DNA from: CAXBNB01 sp965267535
GTDB taxonomy: Bacteria > Bacteroidota > Bacteroidia > Cytophagales > Cyclobacteriaceae
Reading direction: 5' to 3'
Assembly: GCA_965267535.1 (NCBI GenBank)
Contig: OZ254082.1
Span: forward strand, 62,001-126,000
Length of the DNA stretch: 64,000 nt
Positions within the stretch are counted from its first letter, which is position 1; every line of letters begins with the position of its first letter. This document shows positions 42,593 to 51,203 of the stretch, piece after piece. The position numbers and the translations under genes were made by a program. The notes under the pieces are model-generated. The model was not told the DNA's origin, did no database searches, and was given only the letters and a program-made list of their open reading frames with translations.

Positions 42593-45400
42593 TTAGTGTG
42601 CCTCCAGCCAGTTGTTGCCGATACCCATACCCACCTCCATTGGTACTTCGAGAGGTATGGCGTTTTTCATTAGTTCTTCCACTTTTTGTTGTAGCAAGTC
42701 GATTTCATCTTCGTGGGCGTCAAACACCAATTCATCGTGTACCTGCATGATCATTTTAGATTTGAGCTTTTCTTTTTTCATCCACTGATGGATATTGATC
42801 ATAGCTACTTTGATCATATCGGCAGCACTTCCCTGTATGGGAGCATTTATGGCGTTGCGTTCGGCATAGCCACGTACAGTGGCATTGCGTGAGTTGATGT
42901 CGCGTAGGTATCTGCGTCTCCCAAGTATGGTTTCTACATATTCGAGTTCTTTGGCTTTGTTTACAGAATCGTCCATGTATTTTTTTATAGCCGGAAATTC
43001 CTGAAAGTAAGCCTCTATGATTTCGGCTGCCTCGGTACGGGATATTCCTATGTTTTGGGATAGACCAAAAGCAGAAATACCGTAAATAAGGCCAAAGTTG
43101 ACTTCCTTGGCTTTTCTTCTTACATCTGGGGTCATTTCGTCGATGGGAATTTTAAATACCTTCGAAGCAGTGGTGGCATGTATGTCTCTTCCGTTTTTGA
43201 ATGCATCGATCATACTTTCATCACCAGCAAATGCGGCAATTATGCGCAGTTCGATTTGCGAATAATCGGCGGCAAATATCTTGTATCCTTTTTCTCGGGG
43301 GATAAAGGCTTTGCGGATTTCTCTTCCTTTGGCTGTGCGTATCGGTATGTTTTGCAGGTTGGGGTTGTTGGAGCTGAGCCTACCAGTGGCAGCTACTGCC
43401 TGCCGGTAGTCTGTGTGAATCAGTCCGTCTTTTGAGCTGATTAGCTTTGGCAATGCATCTACATAAGTAGACTTTAGTTTTTGGTATTCGCGAAACTCGA
43501 GAATACTACGTGCTATTTCATGCTCGTTGGCAAGTTTGCTCAGAATATCTTCGCCGGTGGCATATTGTCCTGTTTTGGTTTTCTTGGGCTTTTCTACCAG
43601 CTTCATTTTGTCAAACAGCACTTCTCCGAGTTGCTTGGGTGAGCTAAGGTTAAATTCCTGCCCTGCCAGATCAAATACCTTTTGCTGTGCGGCTACACTC
43701 AGTTCGTTTAGTTCTCTGGACATAGTGTCCAGCACATCGCAATCTATTTTCACTCCATTATATTCCATGTCGGCCAGCACCAGCGATAGCGGTTCTTCTA
43801 CCTCATGCAGCAGCTTAGAAAAATTATTTTCTTCTACCTGAGGAGCCAGCAGCTGCTTGAGCTGTAGGGTGATGTCGGCATCTTCAGCCGCGTATTCTGT
43901 CACAATATCTACATCGATATCGCGCATATTTTTTTGGTTCTTTCCTGTACCTATTAGTTCTTCTATGGCAATGGGCGTGTAATTGAGCATGGTTTCTGCC
44001 AGAGAATCCATTTTGTGTTTGGTTTCCGGATCGATCAGGTAGTGAGCCAGCATGGTGTCAAACATGGGGCCTTGAATATCAACACCATAATTTTTCATCA
44101 CCTGAATGTCGTATTTCAGGTTATGTGCTATTTTTCTGATTTGATCGTTTTCCAGTACTTCTTTGAAATCATTTACGATCTGCTGTGCTACTTTTTGGTC
44201 TTCTGGAATGGAGACATAATAAGCCTCCCCCGGCACATAGGCAAAGGCAATCCCTACCAGTTCTGCCTCCTCGGGATTTACACTGGTGGTTTCCGTATCG
44301 AAGCAAAACTCCTCTTGCAGGGCCAGGTGTTGCGCCAGTGATTTGCGGGCCTCTTCAGTATTTACCAGGTAGTAGTCGTGTTCTGTGCTGGCGATGGATT
44401 TTTTTTCGGCTGGCACTGGGGCACTTTCTACTTCGGTGTTGCTTCCTGTACTAAATAAACCCAATTGAGAGTCGGATGCTTTCTTAGCTTTTTTGGCTGG
44501 TGTGGGTGTTTTTTCTTCCTCACCGCCAAAGAGGCGTTTGAGCGTTGTGCGAAATTCGAGCTCTTCAAATATTCGCCTGACTTCTTTTTCGTTGGGCTCT
44601 TCTACCAGTAATTTGTCTTCTTCAAAAACCAGAGGTACATCTATTTTGATAGTGGCCAGTTGTTTGGACAATACCCCTTGTTGACCAAATTCTTCCACTT
44701 TTTCCTTCATTTTTCCTTTTAGCTCGTGGGTATTTTCCAGCAGGCCTTCTACTGTGCCATAAGCTTTTAGGAACTTCACGGCTGTTTTGGCACCTACCCC
44801 CGGAATACCGGGAATATTGTCAACTGCATCGCCCTGTAGCCCGAGTATGTCTCGCACCTGATCTACGTTTTCTATGTCAAATTTGGCCAGCACTTCGGGA
44901 ATTCCCCATACGTCTACGCCATTGCCCATGAAGGCAGGCTTGTAGAGAAAAATATGATCTTCTACCAGCTGAGCATAGTCTTTGTCTGGGGTCATCATAT
45001 ACACTTCAAAGCCTTTCTTGGAAGCGGCTTTGGCAAATGTGCCAATGATGTCGTCGGCTTCAAAGCCATCGAGCTCCAGCACAGGTATATTAAAGGCTTT
45101 CAGCACATCTTTGATGATGGGTGTGGCGGTGCGGATATCTTCGGGAGTTTCTTCCCGCTGGGCTTTGTAGGCCGGAAATTCAAGATGTCTGAATGTAGGC
45201 GCGCTCGTGTCGAAGGCTACTCCCAGGTGTGTAGGCTTTTCTTTGTTTAGGATTTCCATCAGGGAATTGACAAAACCAAAAACAGCACTGGTATTCATCC
45301 CTTTCGAGTTTACTCGTGGGTTTTTCGAAAAAGCAAAATGAGCCCTATAGATAAGGGCCATGGCATCTAATAGAAATAATTTTTTGTCAGGTTTACTCAT
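42593..45400 (-). CDS. polA: DNA polymerase I
   Basis: Repair and Okazaki-fragment polymerase. The 935-residue protein has all three domains. The 5' nuclease (KLFLLDAMALIYRAHFAF, LGVAFDTSAPTFRHLEFPAY, GIPGVGAKTAVKFLKAYG) covers 1 to about 290. The 3'-5' exonuclease (about 345-530) keeps FCFDTETTSVNPEEAELVG, where DTET is the catalytic pair, and later YAAEDADITLQL, so proofreading looks intact. The polymerase part has DYRQAVAATGRLSSNNPNLQ, FAADYSQIELRIIAAFAGD, VRRKAKEVNFGLIYGISAFG and MIMQVHDELVFDAHEDE. The ATG at 45400 is preferred to one twelve codons earlier because the domain starts at once. Confidence 0.97.
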   Translation of the reverse strand: MSKPDKKLFLLDAMALIYRAHFAFSKNPRVNSKGMNTSAVFGFVNSLMEILNKEKPTHLGVAFDTSAPTFRHLEFPAYKAQREETPEDIRTATPIIKDVLKAFNIPVLELDGFEADDIIGTFAKAASKKGFEVYMMTPDKDYAQLVEDHIFLYKPAFMGNGVDVWGIPEVLAKFDIENVDQVRDILGLQGDAVDNIPGIPGVGAKTAVKFLKAYGTVEGLLENTHELKGKMKEKVEEFGQQGVLSKQLATIKIDVPLVFEEDKLLVEEPNEKEVRRIFEELEFRTTLKRLFGGEEEKTPTPAKKAKKASDSQLGLFSTGSNTEVESAPVPAEKKSIASTEHDYYLVNTEEARKSLAQHLALQEEFCFDTETTSVNPEEAELVGIAFAYVPGEAYYVSIPEDQKVAQQIVNDFKEVLENDQIRKIAHNLKYDIQVMKNYGVDIQGPMFDTMLAHYLIDPETKHKMDSLAETMLNYTPIAIEELIGTGKNQKNMRDIDVDIVTEYAAEDADITLQLKQLLAPQVEENNFSKLLHEVEEPLSLVLADMEYNGVKIDCDVLDTMSRELNELSVAAQQKVFDLAGQEFNLSSPKQLGEVLFDKMKLVEKPKKTKTGQYATGEDILSKLANEHEIARSILEFREYQKLKSTYVDALPKLISSKDGLIHTDYRQAVAATGRLSSNNPNLQNIPIRTAKGREIRKAFIPREKGYKIFAADYSQIELRIIAAFAGDESMIDAFKNGRDIHATTASKVFKIPIDEMTPDVRRKAKEVNFGLIYGISAFGLSQNIGISRTEAAEIIEAYFQEFPAIKKYMDDSVNKAKELEYVETILGRRRYLRDINSRNATVRGYAERNAINAPIQGSAADMIKVAMINIHQWMKKEKLKSKMIMQVHDELVFDAHEDEIDLLQQKVEELMKNAIPLEVPMEVGMGIGNNWLEAH

Positions 45401-45483
45401 GGAGTAAAAATAAGTATTTAGTGGTGGTCGGGACACATCTTGGTCTAAGATTTCTTATTTTACAGTGTGAAAAGAAAAATAGG

Positions 45484-45954
45484 ATGCTTTTGATCATGAA
45501 ATGTAGTACAGTACTGGCTGTGGTTTTCCTGATGGGGTGCCAGCAGAAGGGCACGGAGCAGCTACTCCAACCCGACGATATGCTGGGGGTATGGGAAAAT
45601 GTGTCTCTCGATATTAAAATCAACACCTTTCAAAACCGGGATACAACTACTTTTTTGCGCGCACCTGAGGGAAAGTGGGAGGAGGTGTTGAAAATAATGC
45701 CTATCAGAACAGCCTTTGATAAGAATGGCGGCTATACGTCTACTTATCGCGATTTGGATGGCAAAGTAGTAGGGAAAAGTTCTGGAAAATGGCAGATAAG
45801 AAACGACTCTTTGGTGATGGAGGCCAATGGAGTGGAGTATACGTATCGGGTATCGCTAAAAGATGACAAAGCCCGCTTTATAGGTTTACTGGATTGGGAT
45901 CAGGATGGCAAGGCTGACGACCTCTATGATGGCTGGCAAAAGCGTGTGGAATAA
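45484..45954 (+). CDS. Small lipocalin-like lipoprotein
   Basis: A 156-residue lipoprotein (STVLAVVFLMGCQQKG). After the signal comes DDMLGVWENVSLDIKINTF and then strand-rich sequence (WEEVLKIMPIRTAFDKNGGY, SGKWQIRNDSLVMEANGVEY), which recalls the lipocalin-like small lipoproteins of Bacteroidota. It ends with a short Asp-rich loop (LDWDQDGKADDLYDG). No function is known. A second ATG four codons in (45496) is possible. It is divergent from polA and 51 bases before the MaoC gene. A distant similarity to 60464-60892 is visible (DD-x-x-G-x-W). Confidence 0.7.
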   Translation: MLLIMKCSTVLAVVFLMGCQQKGTEQLLQPDDMLGVWENVSLDIKINTFQNRDTTTFLRAPEGKWEEVLKIMPIRTAFDKNGGYTSTYRDLDGKVVGKSSGKWQIRNDSLVMEANGVEYTYRVSLKDDKARFIGLLDWDQDGKADDLYDGWQKRVE

Positions 45955-45993
45955 AAACGGCGGGTCTGAATTTCAAATCTGCATTTCTCTGGT

Positions 45994-46001
45994 TACTTTT
46001 G
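45994..46001 (+). promoter_or_regulatory. -7 promoter element immediately before the MaoC gene
   Basis: TACTTTTG is an exact TAnnTTTG match and is followed by GCGC and the ATG at 46006, only four bases later, again implying a leaderless mRNA. No TTG at -33. Confidence 0.42.
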
Positions 46002-46005
46002 GCGC

Positions 46006-46413
46006 ATGCTAAAACAAGGAGATACTTACACATCTAAATTTACAATCACTCAGGAGCAGGTTAATACATTTGCTGAGCTGAGTGGTGATGACAATCCAAT
46101 ACATATCGATCAGGAGTTTGCCGCTAATACGCCTTTCAAGCAAACTATTGTGCACGGTATTTTTTCGGCATCTGTGTTTTCCAAGGTGCTGGGTACGGAG
46201 TTTCCAGGTCATGGATCCATCTACCTGGGGCAAAAGCTGGAGTTTAAGCGGCCCGTATTCCCGGGCAAAGAATATGAAGCTCGTTTTGAAATAACCGAGA
46301 CAAGAGATGGCAAGCATACAGCCATAGTATCTACTCAGGTGTATGAGCTTGAGCGTGGAAAGATTGTGATAGACGGTTGGGCAGAAATGCTGAATAAAGA
46401 ACAGTTGCCTTAG
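46006..46413 (+). CDS. MaoC-like dehydratase / (R)-specific enoyl-CoA hydratase
   Basis: A 135-residue hot-dog fold enzyme. The catalytic Asp/His hydratase-2 motif is present as ELSGDDNPIHIDQEFAA, followed by FKQTIVHGIFSASVFSKVLG and YLGQKLEFKRPVFPGKEYEA. It hydrates trans-2-enoyl-CoA to (R)-3-hydroxyacyl-CoA or works in the reverse direction; which pathway it serves is not shown by neighbours. PhaJ-like proteins have the same size. Confidence 0.92.
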   Translation: MLKQGDTYTSKFTITQEQVNTFAELSGDDNPIHIDQEFAANTPFKQTIVHGIFSASVFSKVLGTEFPGHGSIYLGQKLEFKRPVFPGKEYEARFEITETRDGKHTAIVSTQVYELERGKIVIDGWAEMLNKEQLP

Positions 46414-46447
46414 TCATTTTTTACTGTCTACTTTTTACAAGTTAGAG

Positions 46448-46846
46448 TTACCATTTGAGTGTCTCAATATTTGATATCTGTTGAAAATGGTTGTCTTTAG
46501 TTATCAGCGGAAGGTTGTGTTCTTTTGATATAGCAGCTATCCAAATATCATTTTCCGGGATGGGAGTACCCTTGGCCTTAAGTTGCGTCTTTATCTGCCC
46601 ATAATGGTTTGATGTGTTTTCTGTTACTTTGAGTACTGTATGCTTTTCTACAAAGTACGCAACCTCTCTTAGCCTCTTGGCTTGATTAACAATATAACTT
46701 GAGCTATATGCTCCAAAGTAAAGTTCCCCCACAACAATTGATGGAATTATTATTTCATTGTCAGATATCAATTGGACGATATTAGGGTCACCTCTGAAAA
46801 ATTCAACTATGATGTTGGTGTCTATTAAATATTCCTTACCACTCAC
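46448..46846 (-). CDS. PIN-domain toxin, VapC type (first pair)
   Basis: A 132-residue PIN-domain ribonuclease, the toxin of a type II pair. It has YLIDTNIIVEFFRGDP (first Asp), IIPSIVVGELYFGAYSSS (Glu), ENDIWIAAISKEHNLPL (the third acidic set, E/D) and LITKDNHFQQISNIETLKW. All four acidic positions are filled. The GTG at 46846, which overlaps the antitoxin stop by 11 bases, gives the typical short N-terminus. An ATG at 46876 would add ten residues of no evident use and overlap the antitoxin by 41 bases. Confidence 0.88.
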   Translation of the reverse strand: MSGKEYLIDTNIIVEFFRGDPNIVQLISDNEIIIPSIVVGELYFGAYSSSYIVNQAKRLREVAYFVEKHTVLKVTENTSNHYGQIKTQLKAKGTPIPENDIWIAAISKEHNLPLITKDNHFQQISNIETLKW

Positions 46847-47057
46847 TTTGATCGATGTTTTCACAGCCTTCATCAATAGTTTTTAAAACATCATCGGCCT
46901 CTTCTTGAGTCCAAGAACCTGCCAGATCATGGATCATATTTTTGCGATTGCTTTGAGGTGAAGGCAGCAAGATGGACTCTATTTGTGATATAGTCCTAAC
47001 ATCTTTTAGTGAAGCAAATAATTCTATTATTCTCAACTTTCTCGACTCGATGTTCAT
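46836..47057 (-). CDS. Antitoxin partner of the first VapC
   Basis: A 73-residue, acidic-ended small protein: MNIESRKLRIIELFASLKDV, an N-terminal helix region, then DLAGSWTQEEADDVLKTIDEG. It has the same GSW-x-acidic-Ala pattern as the antitoxin at 61039. The start is ATG at 47057, since the longer frame begins inside the promoter -7 box at 47076-47083. It is encoded just before the toxin, with overlap. It probably binds the toxin by its C-terminus and the operator by its N-terminus, as in other pairs. No common name is known to me for the DNA-binding part. Confidence 0.8.
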   Translation of the reverse strand: MNIESRKLRIIELFASLKDVRTISQIESILLPSPQSNRKNMIHDLAGSWTQEEADDVLKTIDEGCENIDQSEW

Positions 47058-47075
47058 ATTTCTAAGCGCTTTACT

Positions 47076-47083
47076 CAAAGTTA
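47076..47083 (-). promoter_or_regulatory. -7 promoter element of the first toxin-antitoxin pair
   Basis: TAACTTTG on the minus strand is an exact match. It lies 18 bases from the ATG at 47057. A 66-base gap follows to the next gene on the left of the operon at 47149. Confidence 0.45.
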
Positions 47084-47148
47084 ACGATTTCAGGTTTTAT
47101 TGAGTTTATTCATTACTAAAACTTCTATTAGTATGGAAGGGTTTAATT

Positions 47149-47685
47149 TTATTCCATTTTTAGGGAATTGAAGTTGAACCGGCGGTCATCTCCTGTGTAT
47201 AAAATAGCATCTGCTCCGGGAAGGATTAATGTAAACGCATTGGACGCGGATGCTTTGTAATGCACTTGGCTATCGAGGTGATCAAAAGTTTTTTTCAGGG
47301 GAAATGCATTAAGAAGTTCGTCCGTGTTGTGCGGAACTCTTCCTTGTTTTTTATAAAAAATGGTGATTGCATTTAATAAACTGGCAGAAATTTTACCGTC
47401 TTGCTTCCCTCTTATATATCTCATTTTGTCCAATAAAAGTTTTTTATTCAGACTTGTGGAATCTAAGAGGCCGGTATTAAACAGCAATTCAACCTGACTT
47501 TCCCTTTCTTCATCGCTTTTTAAATTTATGGTGCTTTTCAGCAGGTCATATTGAAATTTTTTTAGTTCAAGTTCCCGTGCTTTCTCAGCTCCGTAGTAAT
47601 CACTCCAGAGACCTCCCAAAAAGCCCAGTAGTCCTGCTGAAAGCAAGACTTTAAAAAAGGTGTTGTTTTTGTTTTCCTGTATCAT
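47149..47685 (-). CDS. Membrane-anchored protein of unknown function, last gene of a five-gene cluster
   Basis: A 178-residue protein with one N-terminal hydrophobic segment (FFKVLLSAGLLGFLGGLW). A Lys/Glu/Leu-rich helical middle follows (residues about 35-105), and then a part with ITIFYKKQGRVPHNTDELLN, AFTLILPGADAILYTGDDRR. This last part is like the C-terminal strands of pseudopilin-like proteins (Leu-x-x-Ser/Gly-x-Asp and a GDD turn). The similarity is faint and not proof. Its ATG overlaps the stop of the amidohydrolase gene (ATGA), so they are co-translated. Unknown. Confidence 0.7.
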   Translation of the reverse strand: MIQENKNNTFFKVLLSAGLLGFLGGLWSDYYGAEKARELELKKFQYDLLKSTINLKSDEERESQVELLFNTGLLDSTSLNKKLLLDKMRYIRGKQDGKISASLLNAITIFYKKQGRVPHNTDELLNAFPLKKTFDHLDSQVHYKASASNAFTLILPGADAILYTGDDRRFNFNSLKME

Positions 47686-48764
47686 AATTGATTAAATGTT
47701 GAGTTTAGGTATGTTTTTGGATTGATCACGGCTATTTGATTCCACAAGTCTTCTCCCAAAAAGCCCCTTAAATTCAACCCAAAAGCTCGCTCGCTTACTT
47801 CCTGTTCTGTCATATAGTAATCTGTACCAAATAGTACTCTTTGTTGTAGGCGTGAGTCGGATAGCAATATGGCTTTGAGCGTGGCGTAATACTTTGGGTC
47901 TGCAAGGGTGTAGCTGATGTCAGTGTAGGCATTGAATCGGGTGTCGGATACTCTTTCTTTTATCTTAAAAAACCAATTGTCGGGTATTTTGTCGTGCCAC
48001 GATTCCTGTAGAAATTTATCCCATTCGCTTGCCCCGCCAAAGTGTGCAAAGCATAGTTTTAATTTTGGAAAGTCTGATAAGAGATCATCGTATCGGCTGG
48101 GGTCGGAATACACATCGGTAAACTTCCCATTGGATTGCTTGGGGTATGTCACTCCCGTTCTGGGATCTGTTCTGCGCGCAGTGGTTAATTTTCCTTTGTA
48201 AAACACACCTCCACGAGTGCAGTGCGACATGATGGGCAACTCATTTTTTTCGGCATATTCGTATACCTTTTCCAGCCGGGGGTCGTGGGGAAAATAACCC
48301 AAAGCAGGGTACATTTTTATGCCGGAAAATTGATGTTCTTCTATGTATTTTTGAACAAGATCGAATACATCGGGCCTTTCCGGGTGAGCAAAGACAAAAG
48401 GGTATATTTTGTCTGGAAACTTGGTTTTCAACTGAGCCAGTTGGTCGAGCTGAGTAGTAAAACTATCTGGCACTCTACCGGCACCCATATACTCCATGTC
48501 CATCGACAAGGTGACAAAGGCAGCATTTTGGGGATAGAAGCCTGTCAGGTGCTCAAACACTTTTTCCTGTGAGGTAAGTTCGCTTATTTTTTTAAATGTG
48601 CGAAACTTGTTTACCAGGTAAGCTTCACTGGTAAGCCTGAGCCATTTTAGCAGTTTGACCATCCACTTTTTCACTACAAAATTGGCTATCGGTTTTATAA
48701 ACCAGGGTAGAAAATTCACCGGCACGTTTTTTTCGGTGAAGATGTGTGTGTGGGTGTTGATCAT
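47682..48764 (-). CDS. Amidohydrolase family protein
   Basis: A 360-residue metal-dependent hydrolase of the amidohydrolase_2 group. The first metal motif is MINTHTHIFTEKNVP (HTH). Other motifs are FSGIKMYPALGYFPHDPRLE, ELPIMSHCTRGGVFYKG (His and Cys), LKLCFAHFGGASEWDKFL and RVLFGTDYYMTEQEV (Asp). The substrate is not clear; relatives decarboxylate aromatic acids or hydrolyse lactones. An inserted stretch near residues 25-60 has a hydrophobic/basic segment (KPIANFVVKKWMVKLLKWLR) that could attach it to the membrane. The ATG at 48764 follows the previous stop by one base. Confidence 0.85.
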   Translation of the reverse strand: MINTHTHIFTEKNVPVNFLPWFIKPIANFVVKKWMVKLLKWLRLTSEAYLVNKFRTFKKISELTSQEKVFEHLTGFYPQNAAFVTLSMDMEYMGAGRVPDSFTTQLDQLAQLKTKFPDKIYPFVFAHPERPDVFDLVQKYIEEHQFSGIKMYPALGYFPHDPRLEKVYEYAEKNELPIMSHCTRGGVFYKGKLTTARRTDPRTGVTYPKQSNGKFTDVYSDPSRYDDLLSDFPKLKLCFAHFGGASEWDKFLQESWHDKIPDNWFFKIKERVSDTRFNAYTDISYTLADPKYYATLKAILLSDSRLQQRVLFGTDYYMTEQEVSERAFGLNLRGFLGEDLWNQIAVINPKTYLNSTFNQL

Positions 48765-48765
48765 T

Positions 48766-50061
48766 TTACTTCTGGGCTTTGGGTTTGATGCCAGCACTTC
48801 GGGCATTTACTATTTTTACCAGGTTGTCGAACCAGAAAGAGGCACCCCGCGATATGGCTACTGCTGAAATCAGCCAACCCAGCAGTGCCGTGATGAAGCC
48901 CCAAAAGCTGCCGAAGTTTTCGTGAAGTACACTTCCAAAACCTACCTGCTTTTCTATGTGAGATTTAAATTGTTTTTCGCTGCAGTTCAGTGCGGTTATG
49001 CGCTTTTTTTCGTCAGATGCAAGCCTTTTTTCTTCTTTCGTGATACTGTATAGCGTGGAATCATAGGTAGCCAGACATTCGCAGGGTTGCATTTGGTATT
49101 TTACTTTTACCTTTTTGTCTTCCAGTTCTACATGGCACTGCCCTAGAGCCAGGCATTGTCTGAGCTCAGTTTCAGCATTAGCCTTCTTTTTTTTTAGCTC
49201 AGCTACTTGTTTTTTGTAGTCTTTGTCTGGTTTTTGGCAAACCGATAGTGTGTCTTTTAGTTTGCGCTTTTCGATATCACCTGCCGACACCCAGCCCAGA
49301 GGTGCTCCCTGAAGGGAGTCCAGTAAGTCAAAAGCTAGTTTTATGTTGTCGTTGAAGTGCTGTTCGTTTAGTTTTGAAGCTTCCTCATGAGAGCGTACCC
49401 GTAGGGAATCTGCGTTCACTTTTGAGGTGATTTCTACTGCAGAGAGAACCATTTTTTCCCGAAGGCTATCGTTCTGATAAAAGGTTTTAATAAGTTTTAT
49501 ACTGTCTATATTGAAACCAACAGCCAGTATGCATCCTACTACAAACAATTGCTGCCTGAGGTCGCGTTTGAACCAGCCGGTTACCCTGTCCATATAGTCG
49601 TTGTACCAGTTTTTGATCTGGGTTGTCAATTGAGCGTCTTGCTTGTCGGCTGGCAGTTCAGACGCTTTGATAAAGGACATGAGCAGTGTTTTCAGATCGC
49701 TATCCTGTAGTTTTTCTACGGCTAGTTTGACATTGGCGAAGTTGGACTGGCCGGGGGTTGGGTTTTTCGCACCTTCGGTAGCCAGTATGTCGATGAGTAC
49801 AGAGGCAAACTGCTCGTCGGAAATATACGCGGGCAGTCTGGTTGGGTCCCGTTTGATGGCCTTTATACTGGGATGGTTATACAATTCATCCGCATAGTTT
49901 TTGTTCTTTGGGTCGTTTAATACTTTGTATATGGCGTCCTTTAAGTCTTTGTGCCTCTTTTGTCTTTTGTGATTCCAGATTTCCACCAGCACGGAGGCCA
50001 GGTTGCTAAACACAAAGTAGATAAGCACAATAGAGATGATCGTGTCTATGATTTGTGGCAT
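48766..50061 (-). CDS. Widespread uncharacterised membrane protein family (LYNHP ... WFDNLVK)
   Basis: A 431-residue membrane protein. It has a TM segment at about 7-25 (TIISIVLIYFVFSNLASVLV), another at about 170-190 (QQLFVVGCILAVGFNIDSIK) and a third near 385-410 (FITALLGWLISAVAISRGAS). I recognise the pattern ELYNHPSIKAIKRDP, LPAYISDEQFASVLIDIL, WYNDYMDRVTGWFKRDLRQ, GAPLGWVSAG and FWFDNLVKIVNARSAGIKPK from a family found across many phyla, with no function known. An inserted Cys-rich, coiled region (about 255-370, with CLALGQCHVE and MQPCECLATYD) appears specific here. It is followed closely by the amidohydrolase (one base) and preceded by an outer-membrane-like protein (24 bases). Confidence 0.75.
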   Translation of the reverse strand: MPQIIDTIISIVLIYFVFSNLASVLVEIWNHKRQKRHKDLKDAIYKVLNDPKNKNYADELYNHPSIKAIKRDPTRLPAYISDEQFASVLIDILATEGAKNPTPGQSNFANVKLAVEKLQDSDLKTLLMSFIKASELPADKQDAQLTTQIKNWYNDYMDRVTGWFKRDLRQQLFVVGCILAVGFNIDSIKLIKTFYQNDSLREKMVLSAVEITSKVNADSLRVRSHEEASKLNEQHFNDNIKLAFDLLDSLQGAPLGWVSAGDIEKRKLKDTLSVCQKPDKDYKKQVAELKKKKANAETELRQCLALGQCHVELEDKKVKVKYQMQPCECLATYDSTLYSITKEEKRLASDEKKRITALNCSEKQFKSHIEKQVGFGSVLHENFGSFWGFITALLGWLISAVAISRGASFWFDNLVKIVNARSAGIKPKAQK

Positions 50062-50085
50062 GATTTCTAAAGTTTGGCAGAGCTG

Positions 50086-50874
50086 TCAGAAAGCAATTTG
50101 TAAGCCCCCTCCAAATTGGTCTCCCTCATTGAAGTTGGGTGCACCGGAACCCTTCTCGTATTTTACTATCCAGGTGTATTTTTTCACTTCCAGTTTCAAC
50201 GAACCCTTTATGTTGTAGTAGATATCGGAGTTGACTATATCCAACCAGGCATGCGCAGCTCCTTCGGTTATGATCTTAGCATTTGTTCCCAGTTTGATCT
50301 CCGGAGCGTAGACAAACGAGGTTTTCAAGCGGGCCAGCACATCGTCTTCGTTTTCTTGACTTTGATCCTGATTTCCTCCTAAATGCACATTTTCACCCTG
50401 AAACTTGTAGCCTAGCTGCGCAAAAGCACCAAATTTTGTCTTTCGGATAATAGGCGATTTCGTTTGGTTTTGGTACCACGGCATATAGCCAAATTCCATT
50501 AATCCATTGATGACGTTGAAAGATTGGTTGGCTTCAAAGCCGCCGGAAAACGAAAATACTTGTATCGTTTTTGATAAATCAGGAATATCAGGGTCATCTG
50601 TAAATTTGTATTTGGAAAGTAAGCCGGAGTATTTGGCTACTATTCCATCCAAAACATCCTTTCCCCCAACCTGAATCTTGATGTCGGGTTGCCAGGAAAG
50701 TGAGGAATGCTGCAGGGCTACAAAATCCCCGATGTTGGGAGTAATGTCGTATTCGAAATTGAATGCAGTCTGATCTGTAGGCGAGTTGGCACCTCCTATG
50801 GTGGCTGAGTTGTCTTGCCCTTTTCCGCAGTAGAAAAAGCAGCATAAGGTGAGTATTAGTATGGTCTTTTTCAT
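50086..50874 (-). CDS. Secreted protein of unknown function, probable outer-membrane barrel
   Basis: A 262-residue protein with a signal peptide or lipoprotein signal (TILILTLCCFFYCGKGQ, Cys near residue 16). The rest is strand-rich with alternating pattern (FGAFAQLGYKFQGEN, YYNIKGSLKLEVKKYTWIVK) and ends in GGGLQIAF with a terminal Phe, as outer-membrane barrels do. No named family comes to mind. It lies between a small acidic protein and the uncharacterised membrane family, two and 24 bases apart, so it is part of the cluster. Confidence 0.68.
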   Translation of the reverse strand: MKKTILILTLCCFFYCGKGQDNSATIGGANSPTDQTAFNFEYDITPNIGDFVALQHSSLSWQPDIKIQVGGKDVLDGIVAKYSGLLSKYKFTDDPDIPDLSKTIQVFSFSGGFEANQSFNVINGLMEFGYMPWYQNQTKSPIIRKTKFGAFAQLGYKFQGENVHLGGNQDQSQENEDDVLARLKTSFVYAPEIKLGTNAKIITEGAAHAWLDIVNSDIYYNIKGSLKLEVKKYTWIVKYEKGSGAPNFNEGDQFGGGLQIAF

Positions 50875-50876
50875 GA

Positions 50877-51134
50877 TTAGATGATTTCGGGAGCCAGTTC
50901 GTTCACGCTCATGTCCATCCAGGTTTTAGGCCATTTTTTAATGCCGTGCCCCTTTTTTGCCAGGGTAAACTTCATAGCGTTTTTGTACAGGTTTTTGCTG
51001 TTCATGTTGCCAAAGCCATCGTCATCGTCCAGCACTTCATCGTGTACAGTGCCGTCATTTATAGTTACCCCCTCATCATTGAAGTTTGTAAGTTGAAATT
51101 TCATTACCGTTTTGAGTTGATCGAGTGTCATCAT
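50877..51134 (-). CDS. Small acidic protein, first gene of the five-gene cluster
   Basis: An 85-residue protein starting at ATG 51134 (MMTLDQLKTVMKFQLTNFND). It contains the strongly acidic DEVLDDDDGFG and ends with KGHGIKKWPKTWMDMSVNEL. It has no signal or membrane segment. The frame is open 23 codons further upstream, but that part has a Cys/Phe-rich low-quality start. A member of an unknown family; it is two bases upstream of the outer-membrane-like gene. Confidence 0.55.
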   Translation of the reverse strand: MMTLDQLKTVMKFQLTNFNDEGVTINDGTVHDEVLDDDDGFGNMNSKNLYKNAMKFTLAKKGHGIKKWPKTWMDMSVNELAPEII

Positions 51135-51203
51135 GGTGATGTAGTTTGGAAAGTTGTAGTCGTTTAGGATAAAAAAACAGAAACAAAAGGAAAGCAGTCT
51201 CAA

